From Pseudomonas persica (lineage in GTDB: Bacteria; Pseudomonadota; Gammaproteobacteria; Pseudomonadales; Pseudomonadaceae): a stretch of DNA of 64,000 bases. A program made the position numbers and the translations under genes. This document shows positions 9,617 to 18,410 of the stretch, piece after piece; the first letter of the stretch is position 1, and each line of letters begins with the position of its first letter. The stretch covers positions 367-64,366 of the forward strand of contig NZ_OLKL01000010.1 in the NCBI RefSeq assembly GCF_900291015.1, in the 5' to 3' direction. Under the pieces are notes generated by a model. It worked only from the letters and a program-made list of their open reading frames with translations, was not told the DNA's origin and made no database searches.

Positions 9617-10038
9617 GTCTACCACTGCTGCAGCACTGATCGCATATGGCTTTGCGGCAATTCCCCTCGTGACAATCGGCGTGACAAACGCCGATGTCAC
9701 CAGCAACAGCGCTGTAGATGATGGTGCCGCAGACCAAGGAATGGACTGCACCTGACTGACAGTCAGGCATGCCCCGGTCATCGCATTGCTGCTTGCATAT
9801 GACTCTGGATCTTCAGGCGCTGGTCTCGTCAGCCTGTGCTGCCTCCACCCGCCCACCGGTAACGGTGTTCAGGAGGCCAGATCATGAGATGCCCTTGCTC
9901 CCGGTTGTAAGGAGCCGCCAGTCCCGCGTAGTGGACATTCCCCACAGGTCGCAGGGGCCTTGATCCCTGATAACACTCAACATTCTTGGCGGGATGACGT
10001 GGGGCGAGGACTGGAGAGCAAGGGATGAGGTAACCGAC

Positions 10039-11019
10039 ATGGCACTGGTGGGTAGACGCGATGGCCGTAATTTCGGCTACGGCAGGCAATTGAGTTACGC
10101 AGGACCTCAGGCACTGAAAGACATGTTCGGCGGTGGCCACTACGGCACGGTCAAGGCGCACAGTGATCGGTGGCAGGCATTCGTGAAGTGGTGCCGCTCA
10201 GTGCAGGGTCCCGGCATCAATGATGCGCGACAGATTGATCGCAAGGTGCTGGCCGACTATGCGGCGTATCTGCGTGACGTGGTTAGGCGCGGTAACCTCG
10301 CCGTCAGCACCGCACAAAACCGGCTATCCAGCGTTAACAGGACCATGGCGGCGCTTCGCGGTGATCAGTGCGTGACAGTGCCCAGTCCGAGCAAGGCGTT
10401 GGGAATGCAGCGCACTGGAGTTCGACTGTCGGTGCCGCAAGGCCAAGACCGCGAACAGGTTAAGCAGATCGTCGATGCGCTATGCCGTCATCATCACCCA
10501 CGCGCTGCCGCGATCGTTCTATTGGCGCGAGCCACCGGCATGCGCTTGCGTGAGGCCATCTTGGCTGACCTGCCACGGCTAAGCCGCGAGGCTAACGACC
10601 TAGGCATGATCAACATCCAGGACGGCACGAAAGGCGGTCGCTCCGGCGCCTCGGCATCCCGTTGGATTGCGGTGGATGGCCAGATTAGCGATGCGCTTGG
10701 GTTTGCGCGGCAGGTTTCGCCGGCTGGTAGCCGCAACCTGATTGCGCCAAACGAAAGTTACCTGAGTCTTCTGCAAGAAAGCATCCGCCCTGCACGGAAC
10801 ATCCTGCATGTATACAACCTCAAGGGACTCCATGAGCTGCGAGCGGCCTACGCATGTGAGCGCTATGAGCAATTCACCCAACACCGCGCGCCAATCAATG
10901 GCGGTCAATGTTGCCAGTTAGACAGGAACCTTGATCGTGAGGCTCGGAGGCAAATCAGCTATGAATTGGGGCACGGTCGGATCGACGTGGTCGTGGCCTA
11001 CATCGGAGGACGGACATGA
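10039..11019 (+). CDS. Integrase domain-containing protein of ICE/island type
   Basis: About 326 residues from the ATG at 10039 (MALVGRRDGRNFGYGRQ). I recognise this as the integrase-domain family common on Pseudomonas islands, distinct from P4 integrases. A SAM-like core-binding region spans about 35-110. The catalytic domain has an Arg box ATGMRLREA, a basic KGGR segment, HELR further on (HxxR) and ELGHGRIDVVVAYIGG at the end, with H and the Tyr nucleophile. It overlaps the next small gene by 4 bp. It may recombine DNA or regulate the island. Confidence 0.8.
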   Translation: MALVGRRDGRNFGYGRQLSYAGPQALKDMFGGGHYGTVKAHSDRWQAFVKWCRSVQGPGINDARQIDRKVLADYAAYLRDVVRRGNLAVSTAQNRLSSVNRTMAALRGDQCVTVPSPSKALGMQRTGVRLSVPQGQDREQVKQIVDALCRHHHPRAAAIVLLARATGMRLREAILADLPRLSREANDLGMINIQDGTKGGRSGASASRWIAVDGQISDALGFARQVSPAGSRNLIAPNESYLSLLQESIRPARNILHVYNLKGLHELRAAYACERYEQFTQHRAPINGGQCCQLDRNLDREARRQISYELGHGRIDVVVAYIGGRT

Positions 11020-11291
11020 GCAAGCCATCCGATATGGAGTTGTTCTTGGCTGGCGTGCTGACCGGGTCGCACGCGACGCGGCAACGCCATTTACGGCAGG
11101 CGAAGCTTATCCACGCTGAGATTACAAAGCGTTGGCAGCGAGAGACACCCTTGGCTTGGCGGAGAAAGCATTTGGCTTGGTTTCTTGAGCGTCACCTAGA
11201 TCGACGCAGCGAGGCAACGCGGTATTACTATTTGTTGACTGTGCGGCTGCTTTCTCGTCGGTTACAGAAAACATGGAGGTTTGATCTCTGA
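11016..11291 (+). CDS. Small basic partner protein of the integrase-domain gene
   Basis: A 91-residue, strongly basic protein. The ATGA overlap with the upstream integrase-domain gene indicates coupled translation. It is rich in Arg, Lys and Trp (KRWQRE, WRRKHLAWFLERH) and ends with a TRYYYLLTVRLL segment. I recognise no domain. By position and charge it may bind DNA with its partner, but no function can be assigned from sequence. Confidence 0.6.
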   Translation: MSKPSDMELFLAGVLTGSHATRQRHLRQAKLIHAEITKRWQRETPLAWRRKHLAWFLERHLDRRSEATRYYYLLTVRLLSRRLQKTWRFDL

Positions 11292-11686
11292 GCAAGGATG
11301 TGATGTTGATGGCCACGACTCGTAGCCATCAATCCAAAGCTGCCAGTCGTGATGGGGCAGTTATCGGCCAGAAGGAGCATCCTCAAACGTCCATTTAGAT
11401 AGGGTCGATATAGCCGCCAGTTGGCCCAGTCAGTTGCTTGTGCCCTGGTTCGCTGTCGATTTTCTAGCGAGCGCAGAGGTCCGTCACGGGTCTATAGCTG
11501 TGGTGGTGGCCATAAGCTATGATTGGGCTTTAGCTGCCAGCGTTCAGCATCGTTTGCCGGCACCGAGCTCAAAATAGCTTGATTTGCCAGGTATCTCAGA
11601 CACTGACGCTGTGCGGCCAGCACAAATACCACGTGAGGCCGCTACAGTGAAGCTACGGCTCGGTGTATGACGACAGGGACAGTTCA
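11292..11686. other. Intergenic region upstream of hamA
   Basis: No supported gene. An 8-bp perfect inverted repeat TTGATGGC / GCCATCAA at 11307-11333 follows the 91-residue gene and may slow or end its transcript, though without a T-run. The region must contain the Hachiman promoter; I cannot place -35/-10 boxes with confidence. Confidence 0.5.
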
Positions 11687-12652
11687 GTGACTCAGGCAAT
11701 TGAAGAATGTTTTGACGCGCTCTTTGAGCCAATCGTCGATTTGGCCAATGTCCTAAAGGAGGTAAACAGCGACCCTCCACTGCGCCAGCCGCGCCTCCTT
11801 TACCTTCGTATGCGAGAGCATGAGCCTCAAGTATATGAGTTTGCGGAGCTTCTATCCGATCACCTGGTCGACTACGCTATTCCTCTTGCGAAACGTCAGC
11901 AAGCTAATGCCCAAGGCGCGAACTCCAAGACAGGGGGTAGCACTGCAGCAGCTCTGAGGCTCCGAAGAGAAGCAGTACGCCTTCTCGTAAAGTACAGTGA
12001 AGAAAACAAAGGTCGTTACGGAGAAATCGGTGAACTGATTTCCTATGTTGTGGCTGTTCAATATCTTGGAGCTGCTCAAATTGGCGCGAAGATGGCCTTG
12101 AAAACATCTTCCGAAATGCCTGTCCATGGTGTGGATGGCCTTCATGCAAGAGCCAACAAAGATGGGAGCGTGACTTTCTTCTTGTTGGAGTCGAAGTTGA
12201 CGCCAAGCGCCGCAGATGCCTCTCGTGAAATGGTGGATTCGATCTCAAGCTATGAAGCTGATAGAGGGAGAAAGCTCAACGAACTTCGATTAGTAAGTGA
12301 TTTGTCAAACCTTGAATCGCTTCAGGGCGAGCAGCGTGAAGCAGCAAAATCTTTCTTCAATGTGTATTCCGGTGCAGGGAAGCACCTGAATCGACGAGAC
12401 ATGCACGTTGGAAGCTTGGTCTTCACTGAGAGGGCCTATGAAAATAAAATTAGCCGCGACCCAGAAAAGCCCATATCCATTCATGAAGAGCACTTAGAGG
12501 GACTTTATATCGCTAAGCATGCTAGCTTTAAAGCCAATCTTGATCGCCAAGCAGCGGCTAAAGGGCTGGATTTGGGTGGTACGTTTGTATTCTTGATTGC
12601 AGTTCCTGATATCAATGAACTGAAGCGAATTTTCGCCGAGATAAACAAATGA
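11687..12652 (+). CDS. hamA: Hachiman defence protein HamA (DUF1837 nuclease)
   Basis: About 321 residues from the GTG at 11687, which has AGGGAC upstream; a GTG at 11663 is an alternative. The C-terminal DUF1837/HamA domain has a PD-(D/E)xK-like layout: E113 and E116 in GEIGE, D150 in GVDG, and E168-x-K170 in LLESKL. In studied Hachiman systems HamA is the DNase effector held by HamB. The 4-bp overlap with the helicase gene is the canonical hamAB arrangement. The N-terminal 100 residues have no recognised domain. Confidence 0.88.
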   Translation: MTQAIEECFDALFEPIVDLANVLKEVNSDPPLRQPRLLYLRMREHEPQVYEFAELLSDHLVDYAIPLAKRQQANAQGANSKTGGSTAAALRLRREAVRLLVKYSEENKGRYGEIGELISYVVAVQYLGAAQIGAKMALKTSSEMPVHGVDGLHARANKDGSVTFFLLESKLTPSAADASREMVDSISSYEADRGRKLNELRLVSDLSNLESLQGEQREAAKSFFNVYSGAGKHLNRRDMHVGSLVFTERAYENKISRDPEKPISIHEEHLEGLYIAKHASFKANLDRQAAAKGLDLGGTFVFLIAVPDINELKRIFAEINK

Positions 12653-15285
12653 ATACATTCGCAGATGAAGTGGCGCAGGAAATTCGTCAGGAATCAGCGT
12701 TTTGGTCTGATTTGGCCGATTTAAGAGCTGTGGGTATTAGGTCCACTCTATTGTCGGAGGGGCATTCCGTTGATGTTCAAGGCCCTGATCTTAGCGAGGG
12801 CACGCTTGCGAGGCTTCTCAGTTCAGCAAGCATTTTCGCGAAGGCACATGACGAGGAAAGTCGGGATCTTGCACAGCAGATTGCAGTATTTGCATCGCTT
12901 GTCTCTAAGGCGGATGGAGCTCATCAAGGCGCTGTTCACATTCTCTCAGATCTTGGCAATTTCCCCGGGCTGGCGAAACTTGAGAGCAATGGATGTAATG
13001 CGTTGGGGTTGCATGTGCATATGCGAAGCGCGTTGCTAAAGGAAATTAATTCAGTAGAAATGGCTGGGAAGAAAATCCCGCTCACCGAGTTCCAGCTGAA
13101 TGTATGGAAAAGATTGCAATCAAGCAGTGCTGCCGCTATATCCGCCCCAACCTCGGCAGGAAAGTCATTTGTCGTCCTTGAGCACCTATGTGAGTCGGCA
13201 CTAAATAAAGAAAAATTTACAGCACTCTACATTGCACCCACGCGAGCATTGCTCACAGAAATTCAGGGGAAGTTGGAGCGGCGGTTGTCTCACCTCGAAT
13301 CGTTACTTCGGATCACAACGATTCCAGTCCTCGATCCCTTGGCTCGGCCCAAGCAGATCTACGTCCTGACGCAAGAGCGCGCTCAGTTGCTTCTTTCATC
13401 AGTAAATCTATCTGGAGTTATTGATCTCGTAATCATCGATGAAGCCCAGGCAATGGGTGACGATTCTCGGGGCATGATTTTGCAAGATGCGCTCGAAAAG
13501 ATTAGAGAGATGAATCCGTTCGCTCGGTTTCTATTTTTGGCTCCAGGAGCGAGTGGGTTTAAATTAATTGGTGAAAGCGTGGGGTTGTCTGATATAGATA
13601 TCCAAGAGACTTCGCTTTCTCCAGTAGTCCAAAATCGGATTAGCGTAAGTTTTCCTAGGGAAAATGAGCACGTAATCAAACTAGACCTTGTGACTCCGAG
13701 TAAATTGGAGTCAATCGGAAGTTACACGTTTAAGCGAGGGTTTGCTCTGAGCGAAGATGGCAGGCTCGCTGCAGTTGCACTTGAGTTAGGAAGCTCTGGC
13801 CGATCGTTAGTGTACGCAACAGGAGCAAAAAACGCCGAGGATTTGAGTGCGCTCATTGCACTCAATAGGTCAAAGAAAAGCGAAAAAGCTTTAGAAGAAC
13901 TTGCGAAATTTATTGAAGAGCACATTCATAATAGATATTCGCTCGCCCAGTTCGTGCGAAATGGCGTGGCGTTTCATTATGGTAATATGCCCAGCCTACT
14001 CCGTGAAGGCATCGAAGGTGCATTCCGAGAAGGTGCGCTGGATTATCTTTGCTGCACTACTACCTTGTTTCAAGGTGTCAATCTTCCTGCACGAAATGTC
14101 TTCATCGATACCCCTACGAGGGGCAATAGAGGCGAGGTGCTCGATGAGGCCGATCTGTGGAACTTTGCAGGAAGAGCTGGACGATTAGGAGAGGAAGTCG
14201 TCGGCAACGTTTTTTTAGTAAATTATGAGCAGTGGGAAACTCAGCCACTTACCGAGCGAAAACCGTTTAGAATAAAAGTAGCTTTTAAAGAAACTATTGA
14301 GACAGAGTTTGATTCAGTTGTTCAGGTCCTAGATGCAGCCGGTCGAGACAAATCGGATGCTGATCGCCTCAATATAGATGAAAGAGTGACGGCGGCGGCA
14401 GGTCTAGTTTTATTTCGGTATGCTCAGGGCAACCTTGCGACACTTTTGAACAGGCCTAGCATCGATTTGGGGGTAGATAAAAAAGTTGTGCTTTCATCTG
14501 CTGCATCTCAAGCGCTTAGCAAACTAGGTTTACCTGAGTCGGTATTGACTAGCAGTTGGATGATCGATCCGATAGCGCTAGCAAGCTTGCTTGCACGACT
14601 ACGTCAAGGTGTTAAAAAAGGTGAGTTCTCCAAAATAATTCCGGTAAATCCGTCAACCGATTCTTATGCTGTTTACAATAGCATTATCCGAAGGATGTAC
14701 AAACATCTCGGTGGTTTGACTCTTAGTGGCGAGGAAGGACGAAAGTCTCGAGGCTTTGTATCACATGTGTGCGTTACTGCTCTGAAATGGATGCGAGGTG
14801 AGCCGCTGACGCAGTTAGTCAATGAGTCTGTTAGATTTAAGCTGTCTGAGGCAAGGCTATCTACGAAGAAAAAGCCTGACCAGGTAATCATTGATGCCGC
14901 AATCAGGAACATGTTCATACTAGTAGAGCAAACGGTGCGTTTTAAGCTGGTGCAATGGGCTAAAGCGTACGTAGATCTCCTGCGGTTCGCGCTAATTGAA
15001 GCTGGGCGCGAAGATATACTACCCGAAGTATACGATTTTTCTCTGGCATTAGAACTGGGGATTTCTACTACAACAGGACGTTCTCTTGTGGAGTTTGGAC
15101 TATCTCGCATTACTGCATCGGCCGTAGCCGCGATGATAACGGACTCCTCGCTCACCCCAGACCAAGTACGGAATTGGATAAAGAATCAGTCGGAGGCATC
15201 TTTCAGTCAAATGTCCGCGATAGTAATTGCAGAGCTCCGTGCAAAATCTCTTCTTTCCGCCAAAGTAGAGGTGGATAGTAATTGA
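12649..15285 (+). CDS. hamB: Hachiman defence helicase HamB (SF2)
   Basis: An 878-residue superfamily 2 helicase. A Q-like motif TEFQLNVWKRL lies near 146. Walker A PTSAGKS is at 167-173. Motif II is DEAQ (264-267) rather than DEAH. A GVNLPA-type segment and motif VI FAGRAGRLG (about 505-515) follow, giving a Ski2-like two-RecA core. The remaining 350 residues are probably a helical regulatory part. In the family HamB senses damaged or phage DNA and releases HamA. The gene is intact, AT-richer than core genes, and followed by a strong palindromic terminator. Confidence 0.9.
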   Translation: MNTFADEVAQEIRQESAFWSDLADLRAVGIRSTLLSEGHSVDVQGPDLSEGTLARLLSSASIFAKAHDEESRDLAQQIAVFASLVSKADGAHQGAVHILSDLGNFPGLAKLESNGCNALGLHVHMRSALLKEINSVEMAGKKIPLTEFQLNVWKRLQSSSAAAISAPTSAGKSFVVLEHLCESALNKEKFTALYIAPTRALLTEIQGKLERRLSHLESLLRITTIPVLDPLARPKQIYVLTQERAQLLLSSVNLSGVIDLVIIDEAQAMGDDSRGMILQDALEKIREMNPFARFLFLAPGASGFKLIGESVGLSDIDIQETSLSPVVQNRISVSFPRENEHVIKLDLVTPSKLESIGSYTFKRGFALSEDGRLAAVALELGSSGRSLVYATGAKNAEDLSALIALNRSKKSEKALEELAKFIEEHIHNRYSLAQFVRNGVAFHYGNMPSLLREGIEGAFREGALDYLCCTTTLFQGVNLPARNVFIDTPTRGNRGEVLDEADLWNFAGRAGRLGEEVVGNVFLVNYEQWETQPLTERKPFRIKVAFKETIETEFDSVVQVLDAAGRDKSDADRLNIDERVTAAAGLVLFRYAQGNLATLLNRPSIDLGVDKKVVLSSAASQALSKLGLPESVLTSSWMIDPIALASLLARLRQGVKKGEFSKIIPVNPSTDSYAVYNSIIRRMYKHLGGLTLSGEEGRKSRGFVSHVCVTALKWMRGEPLTQLVNESVRFKLSEARLSTKKKPDQVIIDAAIRNMFILVEQTVRFKLVQWAKAYVDLLRFALIEAGREDILPEVYDFSLALELGISTTTGRSLVEFGLSRITASAVAAMITDSSLTPDQVRNWIKNQSEASFSQMSAIVIAELRAKSLLSAKVEVDSN

Positions 15286-15638
15286 CTGACTCACTAGGAA
15301 AAATCGGGTAATAGAACGGTTTTTTGGAGCTTTAGGGTGGTTTGTGTATCCTTGGAAAATGAGCATATGCTCATTTTTCCTCGGTGGATGACTGGACCAA
15401 CCCTACGCCCGAAACGACGACACTAACTTTAGCGGAAGTATCGTGACAGGAAAATAAGCAGTCGGACCGGCAGGTAGTAAGCCACTAAATAGCATAAAAA
15501 CCTTTTGTGTCCTGTGGGGCCGATTTTTTTGAAGTTTTGCTATTGTGCGGGTGTCAATAATCAGCCGTTGGCGATGAATCGTTTTAGTGAAACTTAGGTA
15601 TCTAGACTTGGCGAAAATATACTGATAGGTTTACCACT
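15286..15638. other. Intergenic region between the two defence modules
   Basis: No gene seen. It contains the hamB terminator and, close to the next start, a TATACT hexamer at 15618-15623 that could be a -10 box for the ATPase gene. The -35 match is poor, so the promoter call is tentative. Confidence 0.4.
15356..15378 (+). terminator. Palindromic terminator after hamB
   Basis: A perfect 22-bp palindrome (AAAATGAGCAT at 15356-15366 mirrored at 15367-15377) continues into a T-run. With A/T flanks it could stop transcription from both sides; it could also be read as an operator. Confidence 0.7.
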
Positions 15639-17135
15639 ATGGATATTTATATTTGCAGTCGATTTTTTGTTGGGGCACCATCGGGTGTACCTTATCCGCA
15701 TATTTTACTTGCAAGGGACGGCTGGAATGATTATTCCTACTATACGTTGTTCGGTGTAAGGTTAGTTGTAAGCGAAAGCAATCAGGTAGATCTTGATGAA
15801 ACAAAGATAATGACTGATGGGCAACTTGAGGGGTTTGAGAATAGGCCCTTTCAACAGTTGCCGTCTGGCTCAATAATTCCCGCGGATCTTGCCGGAATGA
15901 TTTGTTCTTTAAGTTCAAATAAGAAATACTACGAGCTACTTGCTAGCTTGGACATAAATCTGGCAACTGATGTCTTAACAACACTTAGAGATGCCTCGTT
16001 CCTTGCAGATGTGAAAAAGAAATTTCAAGAGCAGCCATGCTTTCAGATATCCCTGCTTAGAGAGTTAGTGGCGCGAGAGCTACTCGATGAAGCGGGTGCT
16101 GCTTTCGGCTCGGAGCAGCAGCTAATAAGTGCATTTTCTGCCAAGATAGTTTTAGAGGGAGCAAGTGCACCTCATGAATTTTACTTTGATTTTCACTCTG
16201 ATCTGGGTGCGCCGCGACGTATACACTCGATTGTTGGCTTGAACGGTGTTGGAAAAACACAAGTCATGGCTCGGCTTGCAATGCTTATGAGTCGCTTTTC
16301 AAAGCAGGCGTTAAAGGAAAAAAGATCTGCTCTTCAGGGAGGCGATGTTTTAAATCCAGTTCCTTCGATCTATGGTGTTGTGGCGGTCTCTTTCAGTGCG
16401 TTTGATGAGTTTGATCGGCCTACGCAACTTCAAGGTGAAAAGTTTCAATATAGCTACTGCGGCCTGCAAAGTCAGAGAGGGCGACTTAAGAATAAAGAAA
16501 ATCTCCTGGAAGAAATAAAGGTGACTTTAGCTGGTTTGCCTAGTGATAAGCGGGATCTACTAAAAAAGGTGCTTGGAAATTTAGTTAGAGTTGATGATTT
16601 AGAGAATTTCATTGACGCGCCAGAAGAAAATGAAGGGTTGTATGAGCGCCTGAGTGCAGGGCAGCGCCTTGCTATTAACTGTATTTTTCATGTTCTTTCA
16701 AAAATTGATCGACGAACATTAGTATTGTTCGATGAGCCTGAGTTGCACTTGCATCCGCAGTTGCTGACAGGCCTTCTTAATGTGCTCAGTGAGATTTTAG
16801 AAAGTCACGACTCTTTCGCAATTATTGCAACGCACTCGCCCCTAGTGATTCAACAGCTTCCCATGGAATGTGTTCATGTGCTTCGCCGAGATCGGATGAC
16901 TCCAATGGTTTTGAAACCTACGTTTCAAACTTTTGGAGAGAGCCTGTCAGAGTTAACTAAATTCGTTTTTTCTTCCACGGAGGCAGATCGCGACTATAGG
17001 GCGGTGTTGGATCGAATGTGCGTTGAAGCGAATCATGATGTTGAAGCTGTGCGCGCGATATTTAATAATCAGATGAGTTTAAGTGCGGATATTTATTTGG
17101 AGTCTCTAGTGGATAGAAGTGCGGGGTCTAAATGA
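15639..17135 (+). CDS. Septu-like AAA ATPase (PtuA-type) with unusual N-terminal domain
   Basis: A 498-residue ATPase of the OLD/RecF-like ABC group. Walker A GLNGVGKT is at 200-207, the signature LSAGQR at 338-343, Walker B DEPELHLHP at 365-373, and a THSP H-loop at about 399-401. The first 170 residues precede the ATPase core and match no domain I know; the start is rich in aromatics (PYPHILLARDGWNDYSYYT). In Septu, PtuA forms a complex with the HNH nuclease PtuB and nucleotide binding controls cleavage. The 4-bp overlap with the HNH gene supports one two-gene system. Whether it belongs in Septu or a sister family is open. Confidence 0.75.
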   Translation: MDIYICSRFFVGAPSGVPYPHILLARDGWNDYSYYTLFGVRLVVSESNQVDLDETKIMTDGQLEGFENRPFQQLPSGSIIPADLAGMICSLSSNKKYYELLASLDINLATDVLTTLRDASFLADVKKKFQEQPCFQISLLRELVARELLDEAGAAFGSEQQLISAFSAKIVLEGASAPHEFYFDFHSDLGAPRRIHSIVGLNGVGKTQVMARLAMLMSRFSKQALKEKRSALQGGDVLNPVPSIYGVVAVSFSAFDEFDRPTQLQGEKFQYSYCGLQSQRGRLKNKENLLEEIKVTLAGLPSDKRDLLKKVLGNLVRVDDLENFIDAPEENEGLYERLSAGQRLAINCIFHVLSKIDRRTLVLFDEPELHLHPQLLTGLLNVLSEILESHDSFAIIATHSPLVIQQLPMECVHVLRRDRMTPMVLKPTFQTFGESLSELTKFVFSSTEADRDYRAVLDRMCVEANHDVEAVRAIFNNQMSLSADIYLESLVDRSAGSK

Positions 17136-18031
17136 GGCATCAGGTGAAGGCAGACTCTCTGAGTGTTGATGTTTATTTCCCAGCAATAGTTGGTAGTAAG
17201 CACCTTAAAACAAGGGCGGAATTAAAAGCCGTGCAGAGTAGTGTTCTGAGCTTATGTAAGACCTATTCAAAAGCCCTAGAGTCTTTTAGACCTCCAGTTC
17301 TGCAGGTTTGGACTGATAGTGCAAAAGAAGCGCTCAAGTCTTGCTATTCAATAGGGACTAAAGAGCTGTCTGCACATAAAGATGCAATTCTAAAAAGTTT
17401 AATTTTGCAGTCTGAGATTAATGCGCAGCGTTGTGCGTATTGTATGCTAAATGATCCTAAAACCTGGGATCATTATATGCCTAAGGACTTTTTCCCAGAG
17501 TATTCTGTTTATCATGGGAATTTGGTTTATATCTGCTATGGTTGTAATCAGAGGAAGTCTAGTTTTTTTGATGGGCATAAGTTGATATATTGTCATCCGT
17601 ATTTTACTGTTGACGATAATTATGCTTTGCTTCACTGCAAGGTTACTGTAAATAATGGGAGGCTTTCAATTCAATACTATGGTGGCGGTGAAGGAGCGCT
17701 AAGCGAAGCGGGGGCTGTCGCGCATGAGCATCTTGAGCGGCTTGGACTGATAGAAAGGTTCAAAGGTGAGGCATCCAGTACAGTGAGCGGGCTCATTGGC
17801 GAGTTACGTCAGCATCATCCGGACGGAGTATCGCAATGTACATTGGATCGAGTACTAGAGCGTAGATATTCCGAAGCAAGGAATAAATTAGGATGCAACG
17901 CTTGGGATAGCCGGCTTTGGCACGGTTTAGCTGCCTGTCCAGAATTCGTTGAATATGCTAATAGCAAGATTAAACTATCGAGTTCTCCAAGCAGTAATGG
18001 GTTTCGTCAATCTTCACCTCCAGCCCCTTAA
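17132..18031 (+). CDS. HNH endonuclease, PtuB-like
   Basis: A 299-residue protein with a complete HNH/zinc core. The first CxxC is C101 and C104. A WDHYMPK segment carries the catalytic H114. The FPEYSVY..NLV stretch contains N130, and the second CxxC is C135 and C138, followed by N-x-x-K. This spacing closely follows PtuB-type effectors. About 100 helical residues precede it and a helical tail with a low-complexity Ser/Pro end follows. Translation is coupled to the ATPase gene (ATGA). It probably cleaves DNA or tRNA once the ATPase responds to infection; the substrate cannot be read from sequence. Confidence 0.78.
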   Translation: MRHQVKADSLSVDVYFPAIVGSKHLKTRAELKAVQSSVLSLCKTYSKALESFRPPVLQVWTDSAKEALKSCYSIGTKELSAHKDAILKSLILQSEINAQRCAYCMLNDPKTWDHYMPKDFFPEYSVYHGNLVYICYGCNQRKSSFFDGHKLIYCHPYFTVDDNYALLHCKVTVNNGRLSIQYYGGGEGALSEAGAVAHEHLERLGLIERFKGEASSTVSGLIGELRQHHPDGVSQCTLDRVLERRYSEARNKLGCNAWDSRLWHGLAACPEFVEYANSKIKLSSSPSSNGFRQSSPPAP

Positions 18032-18039
18032 TATTTAGC

Positions 18040-18067
18040 GCCAAATTAATTTGGCTCTATTTTTTTG
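18040..18067 (+). terminator. Palindromic terminator after the HNH gene
   Basis: A perfect palindrome GCCAAATTAATTTGGC (18040-18055) is followed by TCTA and a run of seven T. Confidence 0.75.
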
Positions 18068-18232
18068 AATCGAATAGTCGTAGCTCTCATTTGATCCCAG
18101 AGATTCCCGATTCGATTCCACTGAAAGCCATAAATAGCTGATTTGTTTATAGATATCCTATGAGGTACATTAAAAAGTCCACCAAATTCCAGCCCCGCGA
18201 AAACCGGGCCCTCACGGCCAGCAACCGTCCGT

Positions 18233-18247
18233 CTGTCTCCGGCACCA
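18233..18247 (+). repeat. attR core (copy of tRNA-Thr 3' end)
   Basis: CTGTCTCCGGCACCA is identical to 7635-7649. There is no tRNA body upstream, so this is an attachment remnant and not a gene. Confidence 0.85.
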
Positions 18248-18291
18248 TCCAGCTATTCCGTAACGTCTCTTCTTGCATACGGAACCCCATG

Positions 18292-18317
18292 AAAAGCCCG
18301 CCAAGCGCGGGCTTTCT
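18292..18317 (+). terminator. Terminator downstream of attR
   Basis: An AAAGCCCG(C) / GCGGGCTTT stem with a short loop. It lies at the same relative place as the terminator after tRNA-Thr and is probably the original downstream terminator of a tRNA-like locus or of the second island. Confidence 0.6.
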
Positions 18318-18333
18318 TGTTTCTAGCTGTCTC

Positions 18334-18410
18334 GCTCTGTCTCTAGGTATATACCGAATTTAGGTATACGTTAGGGTATACGCTGGTTCGACGAGAAAAC
18401 GTATACCTAT
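18334..18410 (+). promoter_or_regulatory. Repeats upstream of the decayed second integrase
   Basis: Several close repeats (AGGTATATACC, TAGGTATACG, TAGGGTATACG and inverted CGTATACCT) fill the 70 bp before the integrase start. They resemble integrase arm-type or autoregulatory sites. Confidence 0.5.

Larger units (their letters stand above)
9141..10038. other. About 900 bp without a convincing gene; holds two perfect long hairpins
   Basis: Several short frames are open on both strands, but none shows a recognisable protein or a good ribosome site. The region holds perfect inverted repeats at 9177-9219 and 9583-9616, a shorter one at 9753-9767 (CTGACTG A CAGTCAG), and a TTATCCACA motif near 9339 that resembles a DnaA box. 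It separates the integrase from the second integrase-like gene. Confidence 0.6.
7574..18247. mobile_element. tRNA-Thr-integrated genomic island with two defence modules
   Basis: The interval is bounded by the 3' end of tRNA-Thr and a 15-bp direct copy of it. A P4-type integrase begins 148 bp inside the left end, as usual for this class. Cargo: a second integrase-domain gene pair, Hachiman and a Septu-like pair. Cargo codon use is AT-richer than in the flanks. No replication or conjugation genes are visible, so it is probably immobile alone or mobilised in trans. Confidence 0.85.
18032..18408. other. Island right junction and second-island left end
   Basis: No gene. The interval contains, in order, the terminator of the HNH gene, the attR core, a further terminator, and GTATAC-type repeats before the decayed second integrase. 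The order att, terminator, repeat-bearing promoter, integrase repeats that at the left end of the first island. Confidence 0.7.

Noticed and set aside
9485..9755. Overlapping short ORFs in the hairpin region
   Set aside because: They read across a perfect hairpin, have no ribosome site and resemble no protein.
18233..18247. tRNA-like 3' end as a second tRNA gene
   Set aside because: Only the last 15 bases are present; no D-arm or anticodon arm lies upstream, so it is an att remnant.
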